From Litchfieldella anticariensis FP35 = DSM 16096 (GTDB lineage Bacteria; Pseudomonadota; Gammaproteobacteria; Pseudomonadales; Halomonadaceae), in the NCBI RefSeq assembly GCF_000409775.1, contig NZ_KE332391.1:171534-235533 (forward strand): a DNA stretch of 64,000 bases, given 5' to 3'. The notes under the pieces were generated by a model. That model was not told where the DNA came from and ran no database searches. It saw only the letters and a list, made by a program, of their open reading frames with translations. Both the position numbers and the translations under genes were made by a program. Of this stretch, positions 17,376 to 26,514 are shown piece by piece. How positions within the stretch are numbered: the first letter of the stretch is position 1; every line of letters starts with the position of its first letter.

Positions 17376-18608
17376 TCAGTGGCGTTTGACCTTCCATATG
17401 CGCCAAGCCAGCGCGCCAATGATCAAGATGCCAAGCGGCCCCAGGATGGCAGCCGCGACATGCGGCTCGATCACCAAGCCAAGTGCCTCGAGTCCCTCGA
17501 GGGAAATCTTGAAGAGGCTTAGTATGTAGTAGCTGATGACGATGATCGACAGCCCCTCGACGGTCTTCTGGAGCTTCAGCTGGCTGCTGGTGCGCTCGTT
17601 GAGACTCTGCAGCATTTCCGAGTTCTGCTCCTCGATCTCGACCTGAGCCCGTGTTCGCAACAAGCCATTCAACTGAGCAACACTCTTGGCCAAGCCGACT
17701 TGACGCTTGTTGATCGCTGCACAGTAGCGAACGGTTGGTAGGAAACGCCGCATGATGAAGATGCCCAAGCGCTGGCAATCTTCCACGCGGGTCTCACGCA
17801 GTTCCTCGATACGAGCAAAAACGATCTTGGCATAGGCCTCAGTGGCGCTGAAGCGCTGCCGCGAACGGGCGCTACTGTGCTCCAGGTGCGCCGAAAGCAC
17901 GGAAATGGCATCGAGCAGTGGCCGCGAAGTCTCGAGATGACTCTCGGCGTTGCGATCCGATAGTTCGCCGAGTTCGTTCTCATACTGCCGGAGTTCCGCA
18001 CCAAGCTCCTTGGCTAACGGCAACGACAATGAAGCCATCATACGGTAGGTCTCGATTTCCAGCAGCCGACGCGTCATCCTGCCCAACCGATAGTCGTTGA
18101 GCTGATGGTTGACGACCAGAATGCGATTGACGCCTTCCGAGGTGAGTCGAAAGTCGCTCCATACGATCGCGTCCCCACCGCCTACATGTGAGCCGGCCGG
18201 GTCCTTGAAACCATAGGCCTTGGTGTCTCCGGCCCAGCTCGTTGCCGATTCGATCAGTATCAGGCTGGCATTGATCAACGCCTCGTGATGCTGTTCGACG
18301 ATTTTCTCCAGCATCACGGGAGGCTGCGGCCAGTATTCACCGCCTTCGACCTTGGGTGCCAGCATGGTAAGAGTGAAGAATTCCGTGTGACGCTCCCACT
18401 TCAAGGTCAGACCATCTAGCTTGATGATCCCTTGGGCGGCATTCGTATCGAATGGGGCCTCGGCTGCCTCACAAAGACGGCGAATGATGGTGTCACAGAC
18501 ACCATCGGTATCGAGAAAAGCGAAATGGTGCAGATGCGCCGGTTCCTTGAAATAAATGGAGGGCCGGGCATGAAGCTCGTTGTGCAGAATTTCTCTCAGG
18601 GGATGCAT
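17376..18608 (-). CDS. DUF3422-family membrane protein
   Basis: A 410-residue protein matching the DUF3422 pattern: NELHARP near the start, then W.DFRLTSEG-type sequence (VWSDFRLTSEGVNR), NDYRLGRMTRRLLEIETYRM in the middle, a predicted coiled coil around QNSEMLQSLNERTSSQLKLQ, and two C-terminal membrane spans before WRIWKVKRH. No function is established. I chose the ATG at 18608 because conservation starts there; the frame is open to 18707 and neither start has a strong ribosome site. The CorA gene follows closely, which hints at a role connected with cation transport or membrane stress, but that is inference. Confidence 0.85.
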   Translation of the reverse strand: MHPLREILHNELHARPSIYFKEPAHLHHFAFLDTDGVCDTIIRRLCEAAEAPFDTNAAQGIIKLDGLTLKWERHTEFFTLTMLAPKVEGGEYWPQPPVMLEKIVEQHHEALINASLILIESATSWAGDTKAYGFKDPAGSHVGGGDAIVWSDFRLTSEGVNRILVVNHQLNDYRLGRMTRRLLEIETYRMMASLSLPLAKELGAELRQYENELGELSDRNAESHLETSRPLLDAISVLSAHLEHSSARSRQRFSATEAYAKIVFARIEELRETRVEDCQRLGIFIMRRFLPTVRYCAAINKRQVGLAKSVAQLNGLLRTRAQVEIEEQNSEMLQSLNERTSSQLKLQKTVEGLSIIVISYYILSLFKISLEGLEALGLVIEPHVAAAILGPLGILIIGALAWRIWKVKRH

Positions 18609-18713
18609 GGCAGGGTCTATAAGAGGGTGAAGCTGTGAGCGTAACCTCTGGAATCGAGGCGTCAAGCCAACTTTCAGGCAGACCCGGAAGTCGGAGGTTT
18701 TCGCCACCCACCA

Positions 18714-18869
18714 TCACGGTTTGTCGATGCGCTTTATCTTATGCTTGAGTCTGAGCCTTTCTTTCCGATCGCGTTCACGCTTGCGCTGTCTGGCCGGTGC
18801 ATCACCATTGGCCAGATGCGTCAGGAATTCGATTTCTTCGGTGAGCATTGGGTGCGGGTTGCGCGCCAT
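18714..18869 (-). CDS. Small basic hypothetical protein (51 aa)
   Basis: A 51-residue protein: a short N-terminal part (MLTEEIEFLTHLANGDAPA) followed by a stretch of about 30 residues that is almost entirely Arg, Lys, Glu and Leu, likely one highly charged helix. The ATG at 18869 has GGGAGG 8 nt upstream; a longer frame to 18938 has no such site. It lies between the DUF3422 and DUF523 genes on the same strand. I do not recognise a family. A nucleic-acid or ribosome contact would fit the charge, but this is speculation. Confidence 0.55.
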   Translation of the reverse strand: MARNPHPMLTEEIEFLTHLANGDAPARQRKRERDRKERLRLKHKIKRIDKP

Positions 18870-18952
18870 GGCACAGGCCTCCCAGCTAGCGTTGCCTACG
18901 ACGCTAGCGGGGAAGTATTGCCGAGCGATGACAGCCACTAAGCCAGTATCAC

Positions 18953-19447
18953 CTAACTTTCAGCCTTGAGATGCTTGGCCAGCACGTCGACCTCTGTGTG
19001 GGCAAAAACCTCGATGCCATGGCGACGCAATAACGCCGTAGTGACACCTTCACCGGGATGGCGGACTCCGCTGAAGCTGCCATCGTGGATTTCCCGGCTA
19101 CCGCACGAGGGGCTACCGTCGGTGAGCAGAGCGAAGCGACAACCATGTCGCTGAGCCAGTTGCAGCGCCAACCGGGCTCCGGTAACGAAGGAGGCGGTCA
19201 CATCATCACCCTGATCGTCGAGGATACGCACCTCGCTTTCCAGTACGTCTGCCCCGCTGGCTGCCTGTTCGATCTCAGCGGGTGGACGTGGTGTGGGCAT
19301 ACCACCAACGACTTCCGGACAGATCGGCACCAAGCGGCCTTCCCGCTGCCACTGGGCAAGCAGCGGGTGGTCGATCTCCTTGCTCGACCCGTTGTAGCGC
19401 ACCGGATTGCCGAGCAGGCAAGCGCTGATCAATATCTTGGTCGTCAT
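18953..19447 (-). CDS. DUF523-family protein (YbbK-like)
   Basis: A 164-residue protein with all hallmarks of DUF523: ILISACLLGNPVRYNG at the start, VPICPEVVGGMPTPRPPAEI at about 41-60 and LLTDGSPSCGSREIHDG at about 107-123. The three conserved Cys (positions about 10, 43 and 115) suggest a metal or cluster site. The family is widespread and uncharacterised. It is followed by a 51-aa gene and preceded 21 nt upstream by the aldo-keto reductase gene on the same strand, so these may form one transcript. Confidence 0.85.
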   Translation of the reverse strand: MTTKILISACLLGNPVRYNGSSKEIDHPLLAQWQREGRLVPICPEVVGGMPTPRPPAEIEQAASGADVLESEVRILDDQGDDVTASFVTGARLALQLAQRHGCRFALLTDGSPSCGSREIHDGSFSGVRHPGEGVTTALLRRHGIEVFAHTEVDVLAKHLKAES

Positions 19448-19468
19448 CTCGGTTATATCAGTGTCAAT

Positions 19469-20284
19469 TCATTCATCCCACTGTGGTGCCCATTCGGGAT
19501 CGGCGATGCGCTCGCCGGCATCCAGTCCGTCAATCCTGGAGATCTCGTCGTCACTGAGTTCCAGTTCCAAGGCTGCCAGGTTGGCATGCTGGTGTTCCGG
19601 CTTGGTGGACGAGGGAATCACCACGATATCGCGTGAGGCAACCCACGCAAGGGCTATCTGCGCCGGTGTCGCGCCATGGGCATCGGCAATTTCCTGCAGC
19701 AGAGGATCCTTCATCACCTTTCCTACCGCCAGCGGCATATAGCCAGTAACCTGCAACCCCTTCTCCTCACAGTGCGAGACTACCCTGCGGTTGGCAAGAT
19801 AGGGATGCACCTCGATCTGATTGGTGACGATATGCTCGCCACCCGACACACTCAATGCCGCATCGATATGGGCGATGGTGAAGTTGGAAACACCAATGTG
19901 TCGGGTCAGGCCCTTCTCACGAGCATGATTGAGCGCTCCAATGGTTTCGGCCATAGGCACTTCATCGTCAGGTGACGGCCAGTGGATCAACGCCAGGTCG
20001 AGCTTGTCCGTGCCAAGTCGATCGAGGCTCTCCTCCAGGCTCCTGATCAGGTCGTCGCCCTCAAGGCGATCGTACCAAACCTTGGTGGTAAGAAATATCT
20101 CGTCTCGTGGAATGCCGCTTTGGCGAATGGCCTTGCCCACCTCGGCCTCGTTCTCATACGCCTGGGCAGTGTCGACATGCCGGTAGCCCAGATCCAGCGC
20201 GGAACTCACGGAATCGATAACCTCCTGTCCCTTGAGACGGAAGGTGCCCAGACCAATACGCGGAATGAGATTCGCTTGTGCCAT
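19469..20284 (-). CDS. dkgB: Aldo-keto reductase, DkgB-like
   Basis: A 271-residue NADPH-dependent reductase. The catalytic tetrad is readable: Asp in HVDTAQAYENE with Tyr five residues later, Lys in FLTTKVW, and His in LALIHWPSP. The C-terminal NADPH-binding loop is IVVIPSSTKPEHQHAN. It resembles 2,5-diketo-D-gluconate reductase B, which also reduces methylglyoxal and other small aldehydes. The ATG at 20284 has AAGGAG 8 nt upstream, whereas the frame opens at 20305. It is divergent from the SnoaL/YCII/sigma operon, with 149 bp between the starts. Confidence 0.85.
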   Translation of the reverse strand: MAQANLIPRIGLGTFRLKGQEVIDSVSSALDLGYRHVDTAQAYENEAEVGKAIRQSGIPRDEIFLTTKVWYDRLEGDDLIRSLEESLDRLGTDKLDLALIHWPSPDDEVPMAETIGALNHAREKGLTRHIGVSNFTIAHIDAALSVSGGEHIVTNQIEVHPYLANRRVVSHCEEKGLQVTGYMPLAVGKVMKDPLLQEIADAHGATPAQIALAWVASRDIVVIPSSTKPEHQHANLAALELELSDDEISRIDGLDAGERIADPEWAPQWDE

Positions 20285-20433
20285 CCTATTGCTCCTTGAA
20301 ATCAAAGTGGGTCATCCGGTGGATACGAATTTTTCCAGCATTGTCGATTTCAGTGCACGGCGAACGACTACCATGCACATATCCCCTTTCGTCAAACCAA
20401 TCTGGGGACGAATCCCCGACGGAGGAAACCGCC

Positions 20434-20880
20434 ATGAGCACCGCAGCCACCCCCCTATCCGCAGAAGCGGCCATTCTCGAGTCGCTCGAATCCTGGCAAG
20501 CCGCCGTGCGCGACAAGGACATCGATGCCATCTCCGCTCATTATGCGCCGGGTATCGTCGCCTTCGACGCCATCACCGCGTTACAGTTCAAGGGAATCGA
20601 GGCCTATCGCCAGCATTGGGAGACCTGTATGGCCATGTGCCAGGGTCCAATGACCTTCGAACTACATGAGGTGGCGATTACCGCGGAAGAGCATGTTGCC
20701 TTCATCCATGCCCTGGTCAATTGTGGGGGTACCAACGACAAGGGTGAACACGAGTCCGGCTGGACGCGCATGACCGCTGGCTATCGCCGCATTGATGGCC
20801 GCTGGCTGGTGGTGCACGAGCACTTCTCGGCCCCCTTTGATATGTCCAGCGGCAAGGCCATGTTCAATCTCGAACCGTAA
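20434..20880 (+). CDS. SnoaL/NTF2-like protein (YybH type)
   Basis: A 148-residue NTF2-fold protein. The helix ESWQAAVRDKDIDAISAHYA, the strand after it and the long C-terminal strand WTRMTAGYRRIDGRWLVVHEH match the SnoaL-like/ketosteroid-isomerase-like layout, ending with a HEHFSAPF segment seen in the YybH group. GGAGG lies 8 nt before the ATG. It is the first of three closely spaced genes (YCII protein 15 nt later, then an ECF sigma factor), and proteins of this kind often travel with such sigma factors. The reaction is unknown. Confidence 0.8.
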   Translation: MSTAATPLSAEAAILESLESWQAAVRDKDIDAISAHYAPGIVAFDAITALQFKGIEAYRQHWETCMAMCQGPMTFELHEVAITAEEHVAFIHALVNCGGTNDKGEHESGWTRMTAGYRRIDGRWLVVHEHFSAPFDMSSGKAMFNLEP

Positions 20881-20895
20881 CAAGGAGAGTCGGTC

Positions 20896-21276
20896 ATGAA
20901 ATACCTCTGCCTCGTCTACAGTGATGAAAGCACCTTGCATACCCTGCCCGATAGTCCCGAGGACAGTGAATGCTTGGCCTATGCCGAAAAGGTTCAGGCC
21001 AGCGGCCGCATGATAGCGGCTGAAGCGCTTCAGAGTGTGCACACCGCCACCACGGTACGGGTACGCAATGGCGAGACCTCGATCACCGATGGTCCTTTCG
21101 CTGAAACCAAGGAACAGTTGGCGGGCTTCTATCTGGTCGATGCCGAAGACCTGAACGAAGCCCTGCGGATCGCCGAAGGAATCCCGGCAGCCCGTGTGGG
21201 TAGTGTCGAGGTTCGACCAGTACGCGAACTGCAGGTCGAATCGCCTTCGGTACAGGCACAGGAGAGCCATGCATGA
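20896..21276 (+). CDS. YCII/DGPF-domain protein
   Basis: A 126-residue ferredoxin-like-fold protein starting MKYLCLVYSDES. The name-giving DGPF motif occurs in TSITDGPFAETKEQLAGFYL at about 56-75, followed by A.RIAEGIPAARVGSVEVRPV. The function is unknown. DGPF proteins are the typical genomic partners of ECF42 sigma factors, and one follows directly here: the sigma gene begins within or just after the end of this gene. AAGGAGAG precedes the ATG. Confidence 0.88.
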   Translation: MKYLCLVYSDESTLHTLPDSPEDSECLAYAEKVQASGRMIAAEALQSVHTATTVRVRNGETSITDGPFAETKEQLAGFYLVDAEDLNEALRIAEGIPAARVGSVEVRPVRELQVESPSVQAQESHA

Positions 21277-21292
21277 ATGTCGATGGCCACCC

Positions 21293-22546
21293 ATGAATGA
21301 GATGAACAGCCTGGAGCTTCACGCGCGAGTGGATGCCATCTACCGCAATGAATCGCGACGTGTTCTCGCTACCTTGATCCGTCTGCTGGGCGACTTCGAA
21401 CTTGCCGAGGAAGCCCTGCACGATGCCTTCGCCGCGGCCGTGACCCAGTGGCCGCGGGAAGGGATACCCGATAACCCACGTGCCTGGTTGGTCTCTGCCG
21501 GACGCTTCAAGGCGATCGATAGCCTGCGCCGCCAAACCCGTTTCGATGCATCCGTCACCGAGCTCGCCCGCCAGTTGGAGATCGAATCCACCACGGTATC
21601 GGACTGGGACGAGGAGAGCGTGGCTGACGACCACTTGCGCCTGATCTTCACCTGCTGCCATCCGGCACTCCCCCCGGACGCCCAGGTGGCACTGACCCTG
21701 CGTGAGGTCTGTGGCTTGACCACCGAGGAGATCGCACGCGCCTTCCTGACCCGGGCTTCCACCCTGGCGCAACGCATCGTGCGCGCCAAAGCCAAGATCC
21801 GCGACGCCCGCATCCCCTATCAGTTGCCCTCAACGGAGGAATTGCCGGAGAGATTGGACGCCGTACTGCGTGTGATCTATCTGGTTTTCAACGAAGGGTA
21901 TTCGGCCTCCTTCGGGGATAGCGTCACACGCGCTGATCTGTCGAGCGAGTCGATCCGGCTGGGTCGCTTGATGAACGAACTGCTGCCGGAACCTGAAGCC
22001 ATCGGTCTGCTGGCCCTGATGCTACTTCACGAATCACGACGCACGGCACGCACCACCCCGGAAGGCGACATCATCCTGCTCGACGAGCAAGATCGCACAC
22101 AGTGGCGCCAGGAACTGATCGAAGAAGGATCGTCCTTGGTGGAGAGAGCTCTGCGCTCGCGCCGTTTCGGCCCTTATACCTTGCAGGCAGCGATTGCGGC
22201 GGTGCATGCCGAGGCCCCCAGTGCCGAAGCAACCGACTGGGAACAGATCGTCGGTCTCTACGACGTCCTGCTACGGGTGGAACCTTCGCCTGTGATTGCC
22301 CTGAACCGTGCCGTGGCGATAGCGATGCGCGACGGTCCCCAAGCGGGGCTAGAGCTGATCGAGGCCATTCTCTCAAGAGGTGAACTGCGCGATTATCATC
22401 CGACACATGCGGCGCGGGGCGAGTTATACCGCCGACTCGGTCGCTTTGCCGAGGCAAGCGATGCCTTCCAACAAGCGCTTGAATTGGTACAACAAGGCCC
22501 CGAACGGCGCTTCATCGAGCAACGGCTGGCCAAGTTATGCTTATAG
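21293..22546 (+). CDS. ECF42-type RNA polymerase sigma factor with TPR-like extension
   Basis: A 417-residue alternative sigma factor. Residues 10-75 contain region 2 (LIRLLGDFELAEEALHDAF, then NPRAWLVSAGRFKAIDSLRR), and residues 115-175 region 4 (LRLIFTCCHPALPPDAQVAL, then GLTTEEIARAFL). The C-terminal 200 residues are an added helical domain ending in a TPR-like pair (ALNRAVAIAMRDGPQAGLEL and LYRRLGRFAEASDAFQQALE). That build and the adjacent DGPF gene define the ECF42 group, which lacks a classical anti-sigma factor. An alternative ATG at 21269, overlapping the YCII stop, has GGAG upstream and would make the genes translationally coupled. It is convergent with the esterase. Confidence 0.85.
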   Translation: MNEMNSLELHARVDAIYRNESRRVLATLIRLLGDFELAEEALHDAFAAAVTQWPREGIPDNPRAWLVSAGRFKAIDSLRRQTRFDASVTELARQLEIESTTVSDWDEESVADDHLRLIFTCCHPALPPDAQVALTLREVCGLTTEEIARAFLTRASTLAQRIVRAKAKIRDARIPYQLPSTEELPERLDAVLRVIYLVFNEGYSASFGDSVTRADLSSESIRLGRLMNELLPEPEAIGLLALMLLHESRRTARTTPEGDIILLDEQDRTQWRQELIEEGSSLVERALRSRRFGPYTLQAAIAAVHAEAPSAEATDWEQIVGLYDVLLRVEPSPVIALNRAVAIAMRDGPQAGLELIEAILSRGELRDYHPTHAARGELYRRLGRFAEASDAFQQALELVQQGPERRFIEQRLAKLCL

Positions 22547-22568
22547 CCGTCAATGCTGGCTCTTTCCG

Positions 22569-23453
22569 CTATTTATCATGGTCGGGTTCGAGTGCGCGGG
22601 GGCCTTGCGCATACTGAAAGAGGAACTCCAGCACTGAAGGCAGACTGGCACGCCATACACGCCAGGAATGCCCTCCGCGTAGCACTTCTAGAGAGACCTG
22701 GCCAGGCTGGTGCTGTTCCAGAATCCGATAAAGAAAATCAGCATATTCAGCAGCATCATGGACATCTCGGCTACCGGCACTGAGATAAAGCGGCACGACC
22801 CGTTCCTGCGCCTTGTAGCTATCCAAGTGGGCGGTATAGTTGACGCGCTGCCAAAGCTCGGTATCAAAGCGACCTTCAGGAGCCTGGAACGCCGGATGAC
22901 GCCATGCCGAAGAGCTCCTGGGTGGCAATGGAGCATAGGCGGCAGGACTAAGGGCTGCAGCGGCAACGAAAAGGTCGGGACGCTCCAATATAAAGTTGAT
23001 CGCACCGAAGCCACCGGCCGATAGTCCGCCAATGGTCCGCCACTCTCGTTCTGGTACCACGTGCCAATTGTTCTCGATATGAGGTATCAAGTCCTCGAAG
23101 AAAGCCGTGCGGGCTTGTTCGTTATGACCATCCACCCACCAGCTCCGGCTGCGGGGCATGACGATGACGGCAGGCGGGATACGCCCCTTGCCAATCAACC
23201 GATCGGCGATCTGCTTGAGCCTCCCGCGCTTGACCCAGTCTCGGTCGCTGCCGAAGGAACCATGCAACAGGTACACCACGGGATAGCTTTGATTCGAGAC
23301 CGCGTAGCCATCCGGCAAATAGAGTGTGTAAGGGTAGTCCCTACCCAAGGTCTCGGAATGAAAGGAGTGGTGTGAAACTTGTCCGGCCGTGGCCGTACCA
23401 GCCCCCAATAGCGTGAACATTAGCATGGCGACGAAAGGTTGCCGCACACGCAT
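22569..23453 (-). CDS. Secreted esterase, PF00756 (esterase D/FrmB-like) family
   Basis: A 294-residue exported alpha/beta hydrolase. Residues 1-23 are a signal peptide ending TATAG. YPVVYLLHGSFGSDRDW at about 57-73 is the oxyanion-hole segment, and TIGGLSAGGFGAINF at about 142-156 carries the nucleophile Ser in GLSAG. The acid and His are expected in YLSAGSRDVHD and LRGGHSWRVW near the end. Family members include S-formylglutathione hydrolase, siderophore esterases and mycolyl transferases; the secretion signal argues against the first. GGAGGT precedes the ATG. The start is 128 bp from the divergent acyltransferase gene. Confidence 0.8.
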   Translation of the reverse strand: MRVRQPFVAMLMFTLLGAGTATAGQVSHHSFHSETLGRDYPYTLYLPDGYAVSNQSYPVVYLLHGSFGSDRDWVKRGRLKQIADRLIGKGRIPPAVIVMPRSRSWWVDGHNEQARTAFFEDLIPHIENNWHVVPEREWRTIGGLSAGGFGAINFILERPDLFVAAAALSPAAYAPLPPRSSSAWRHPAFQAPEGRFDTELWQRVNYTAHLDSYKAQERVVPLYLSAGSRDVHDAAEYADFLYRILEQHQPGQVSLEVLRGGHSWRVWRASLPSVLEFLFQYAQGPRALEPDHDK

Positions 23454-23580
23454 ACGTGATTACCTCCATGAAAAACAAAATGAAAAATTTGTTCACGGAA
23501 ATTCTTTCGCAAGGCAGGAGTCTGACAGTCACTTGGCGGCGCCGTTCAGTGCCTGTACATGGATAACGTGCAACGGATCA

Positions 23581-24594
23581 ATGGCGAGAATCGAGGAAAT
23601 CTACTGGTTGCGGTCCTACGGCTGTATTGCCGTTTTCTGCTTTCACCTACTGGATCGGCTCAATCAGCATTTCGATAATGTGTATCTCGACCTGGCACGC
23701 ATTCCTACCGTGCTGGGCACCCCGACGTTCGTCTTTATCTCGATTTTCCTGTTCTCGACTCGTTATGCTGGTGCCATTCCCGAAGGGTTCCTGGCCAACC
23801 GCATCAAGTACGTCATGGCTCCCTACGTCGTCTATGGCTTGATCTATTCGACGACCAAGTACGTGAACGTCAAGACTAGCGGTGGCAACATCGATTTTAT
23901 CTCCAACCTGGTCGAATACCTCCTATACGCTGGCTGGCATGGTTATTTCCTGATCATCGCCATGCAATTCTATGTTTTCTACTGGGCCTACACGCGTTAT
24001 CGCCTGGAGCGTTTCCTTCCCCCTGGCCCTTGGCTGGTACTCGGCAGTTTGATCGGTATGCTCTATTGGGGACTGACTCGACTGTTCGAGTTCGAGCCAC
24101 CAGGTTACCTGCTGTGGGTCGCCCCATGGGGCTGGCTTTACCTATTCTTCCTGGCATTGTTGATGGCTCGGTATTATCCGAACCCACCGCAGATCACGTT
24201 GCTACGAAAACTTTCCCATCCAGGCTGGCTTGCCGCCTGCCTCGGGCTTATCGTACTGCTTAGCCTCCCGGGCTGGCTGGAATACTCATCAAAGGAAACC
24301 TGGGTTGTCCCGCTATTCCTTCTCTCCATCCTGGTGTGCATGCGTTACCTGCATGACCGTCCTGCCCCACCACTGGTGAAGAAGATCAACGAATATTCGT
24401 TCGGGATTTATCTGGCTCATCCTCTTTTCTTTGCCATGGTCGACTTCAGTGACCAATGGATGCACTTGCCTCCGGTGCCCTATGCCCTACTGATGATTGT
24501 GGCCGGTCTGGGCGGACCGATCACATTGAGTATCGCAGTGAATCAATATCAGTGGAGTGGAGTACTTTTCGGCAAACAACTGGCGATCCGGTAG
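23581..24594 (+). CDS. Membrane acyltransferase, family 3 (Acyl_transf_3)
   Basis: A 337-residue integral membrane protein with about ten spans. It starts MARIEEIYWLRSYGCIAVFCFHLLD, which has the conserved Arg and the His at the end of TM1 typical of family-3 O-acyltransferases (OafA, OpgC, YiaH). NEYSFGIYLAHPLFF near residue 277 is the family's C-terminal signature. Such enzymes move acetyl or succinyl groups onto extracytoplasmic glycans or lipids. The frame is open upstream to 23389 across the esterase start; conservation begins at 23581, where the ribosome site is weak. No glycan genes are adjacent. Confidence 0.85.
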   Translation: MARIEEIYWLRSYGCIAVFCFHLLDRLNQHFDNVYLDLARIPTVLGTPTFVFISIFLFSTRYAGAIPEGFLANRIKYVMAPYVVYGLIYSTTKYVNVKTSGGNIDFISNLVEYLLYAGWHGYFLIIAMQFYVFYWAYTRYRLERFLPPGPWLVLGSLIGMLYWGLTRLFEFEPPGYLLWVAPWGWLYLFFLALLMARYYPNPPQITLLRKLSHPGWLAACLGLIVLLSLPGWLEYSSKETWVVPLFLLSILVCMRYLHDRPAPPLVKKINEYSFGIYLAHPLFFAMVDFSDQWMHLPPVPYALLMIVAGLGGPITLSIAVNQYQWSGVLFGKQLAIR

Positions 24595-24642
24595 TGGGAA
24601 CCAGACCGCTGCTCAGGGTGACAATGTCCCAGCCTTGGCGTT

Positions 24643-26361
24643 TTAGGTCAGGCCGACGACATGCCCTTTCTCATCCAGTCCCATGCGCATGGCCGCAGGC
24701 TGTCGTGGCAATCCCGGCATGGTCATGATGTCGCCGCAGACAGCCACCACGAAACCAGCCCCGGCCGAGAGTCGTGCTTCACGCACGTCCAAGCGGTGTC
24801 CATCGGGAGCTCCCCGCACATTGGGGTCACAGGAAAAGCTGTACTGGGTCTTGGCAATGCAAACCGGCAGGTCGCCGTAGCCCATATCCTCGAAGGCCTG
24901 GAGCTGGCGGGCGGCAGCTGGATGCAGAGCGATATCGGCAGCACCATAGAACTCGGTCGCCACCGTGCGGATCTTGTCAGCCAATGGCAGCATATCGGGG
25001 TACAAACATCTGATATGAGGTGCTGGAGTGGTATTCAGTTGCTCGTTCAATGCCTCTGCCAACGCCATGGCTCCTGCTCCGCCGCGAGCCCAATGCGATG
25101 TCTCCACCGCCTGGACGCCAAGGCCGGCGCACAGCGATGCCACCAGATCAATCTCTTCCCGTGAGTCAGAGGCGAAGGAGTTGATGGCCACGATCGGCGA
25201 TAGGCCAAAGTGCTGCAGGTTGCTCACATGGCGGCGTAAGTTGTCGAACCCCAGTCGTACGGCTTCAGGGTCCGGTATATCCCAAGTCGTCTTGTCGGCA
25301 CCGCCATGAAAACGTAAGGCACGCAGAGTACAGACCAGCACCGCCGCATCGGGAGATAGCCCAGATTGCCGACACTTGATATCGATGAACTTCTCTGCGC
25401 CTAGATCCGCACCGAAGCCGGCTTCGGTGACGACGATATCGTTCAGCGCCAATGCGGCCTGTGTCGCCATCACTGAACTGCAGCCATGGGCAATATTGCC
25501 GAATGGGCCGCCATGGATGAAGGCCAGATTATGTTCCAGGCTCTGTACCAGGTTGGGTTGCAGCGCATCCTTGAGCAGTACGGCCATGGCACCGGCAGCT
25601 TCCAGATCGTTGGCAGTGACTGGTGTCCCGTCACGACGATAGGCGATGATGATCCGCCCCAAGCGGCTTTCCAGATCCTCCAAGTCCCGAGCCAGACACA
25701 GGATCGCCATGATCTCCGACGCCACGGTAATGTCGAAGCCATCTTCGCGCGGCACACCATGAGCCGCACCGCCAAGCCCAATGGTGATATGGCGCAGTGC
25801 GCGATCATTGATATCTATCGCTCGCTTCCAGACGATCTGATGCGGATCGATATCCAGCGCGTTGCTCCAGTGCAGGTGGTTGTCGACCAGAGCGGCGAGC
25901 AGATTGTGTGCCGCGGTAATCGCATGGAAGTCACCATTGAAATGCAGGTTGATGTCTTCCATGGGTACCACTTGAGCCCGGCCACCACCAGCCGCACCTC
26001 CCTTCATGCCGAAACATGGCCCCAGAGAGGGCTCCCGAAGGCATGTAGCCGTCTGCAGTCCCAGACGATTGAAGGCATCCCCCAATCCCACGCTGGTGGT
26101 GGTCTTACCTTCACCGGCCGGGGTGGGGCTGATGGCCGTGACCAGTATCAACTTGCCCTTGGGGCGCTCAGCCAGAGATGCCAGATAATCGAGTGACAGC
26201 TTGGCCTTGTAATGACCGTAAGGGATCAGGGCGTGTGCAGGAACACCAAGGCGTTCCTCGGCCAATGACAAGATCGGCCGCATCGGTGTGGCCCGTGCGA
26301 TCTCGATATCCGGAGTGCCGGGTGCCAAGGCCTCGACCAGCGGTGTGAGAGAGGTATTCAT
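24643..26361 (-). CDS. fhs: Formate--tetrahydrofolate ligase
   Basis: A 572-residue enzyme that makes 10-formyl-THF from formate, ATP and THF in one-carbon metabolism. The P-loop is [20 protein letters not shown] at about 81-100. [18 protein letters not shown] at about 109-126 is a strongly conserved folate and phosphate segment, and [20 protein letters not shown] at about 311-330 is another family block. The length is normal (about 555-575). The start at 26361 is preceded by a weak GGTGG. The 153-bp region before it separates it from the DUF3581 gene on the same strand and holds no other gene. Confidence 0.95.
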   Translation of the reverse strand: MNTSLTPLVEALAPGTPDIEIARATPMRPILSLAEERLGVPAHALIPYGHYKAKLSLDYLASLAERPKGKLILVTAISPTPAGEGKTTTSVGLGDAFNRLGLQTATCLREPSLGPCFGMKGGAAGGGRAQVVPMEDINLHFNGDFHAITAAHNLLAALVDNHLHWSNALDIDPHQIVWKRAIDINDRALRHITIGLGGAAHGVPREDGFDITVASEIMAILCLARDLEDLESRLGRIIIAYRRDGTPVTANDLEAAGAMAVLLKDALQPNLVQSLEHNLAFIHGGPFGNIAHGCSSVMATQAALALNDIVVTEAGFGADLGAEKFIDIKCRQSGLSPDAAVLVCTLRALRFHGGADKTTWDIPDPEAVRLGFDNLRRHVSNLQHFGLSPIVAINSFASDSREEIDLVASLCAGLGVQAVETSHWARGGAGAMALAEALNEQLNTTPAPHIRCLYPDMLPLADKIRTVATEFYGAADIALHPAAARQLQAFEDMGYGDLPVCIAKTQYSFSCDPNVRGAPDGHRLDVREARLSAGAGFVVAVCGDIMTMPGLPRQPAAMRMGLDEKGHVVGLT

Positions 26362-26514
26362 GGTCCACCATCCACGGCGCTGCGGTGTGTCGGAATCGGC
26401 GCATTACATAGAAGATGATGTCAGCATGCGTCTCTCCCACACTGCCGGCATATTCTTGGGCGACACTGGACATTCCAAAACCGGCATTCGGCCAATGGTT
26501 TAGGCCTCTTTCCT

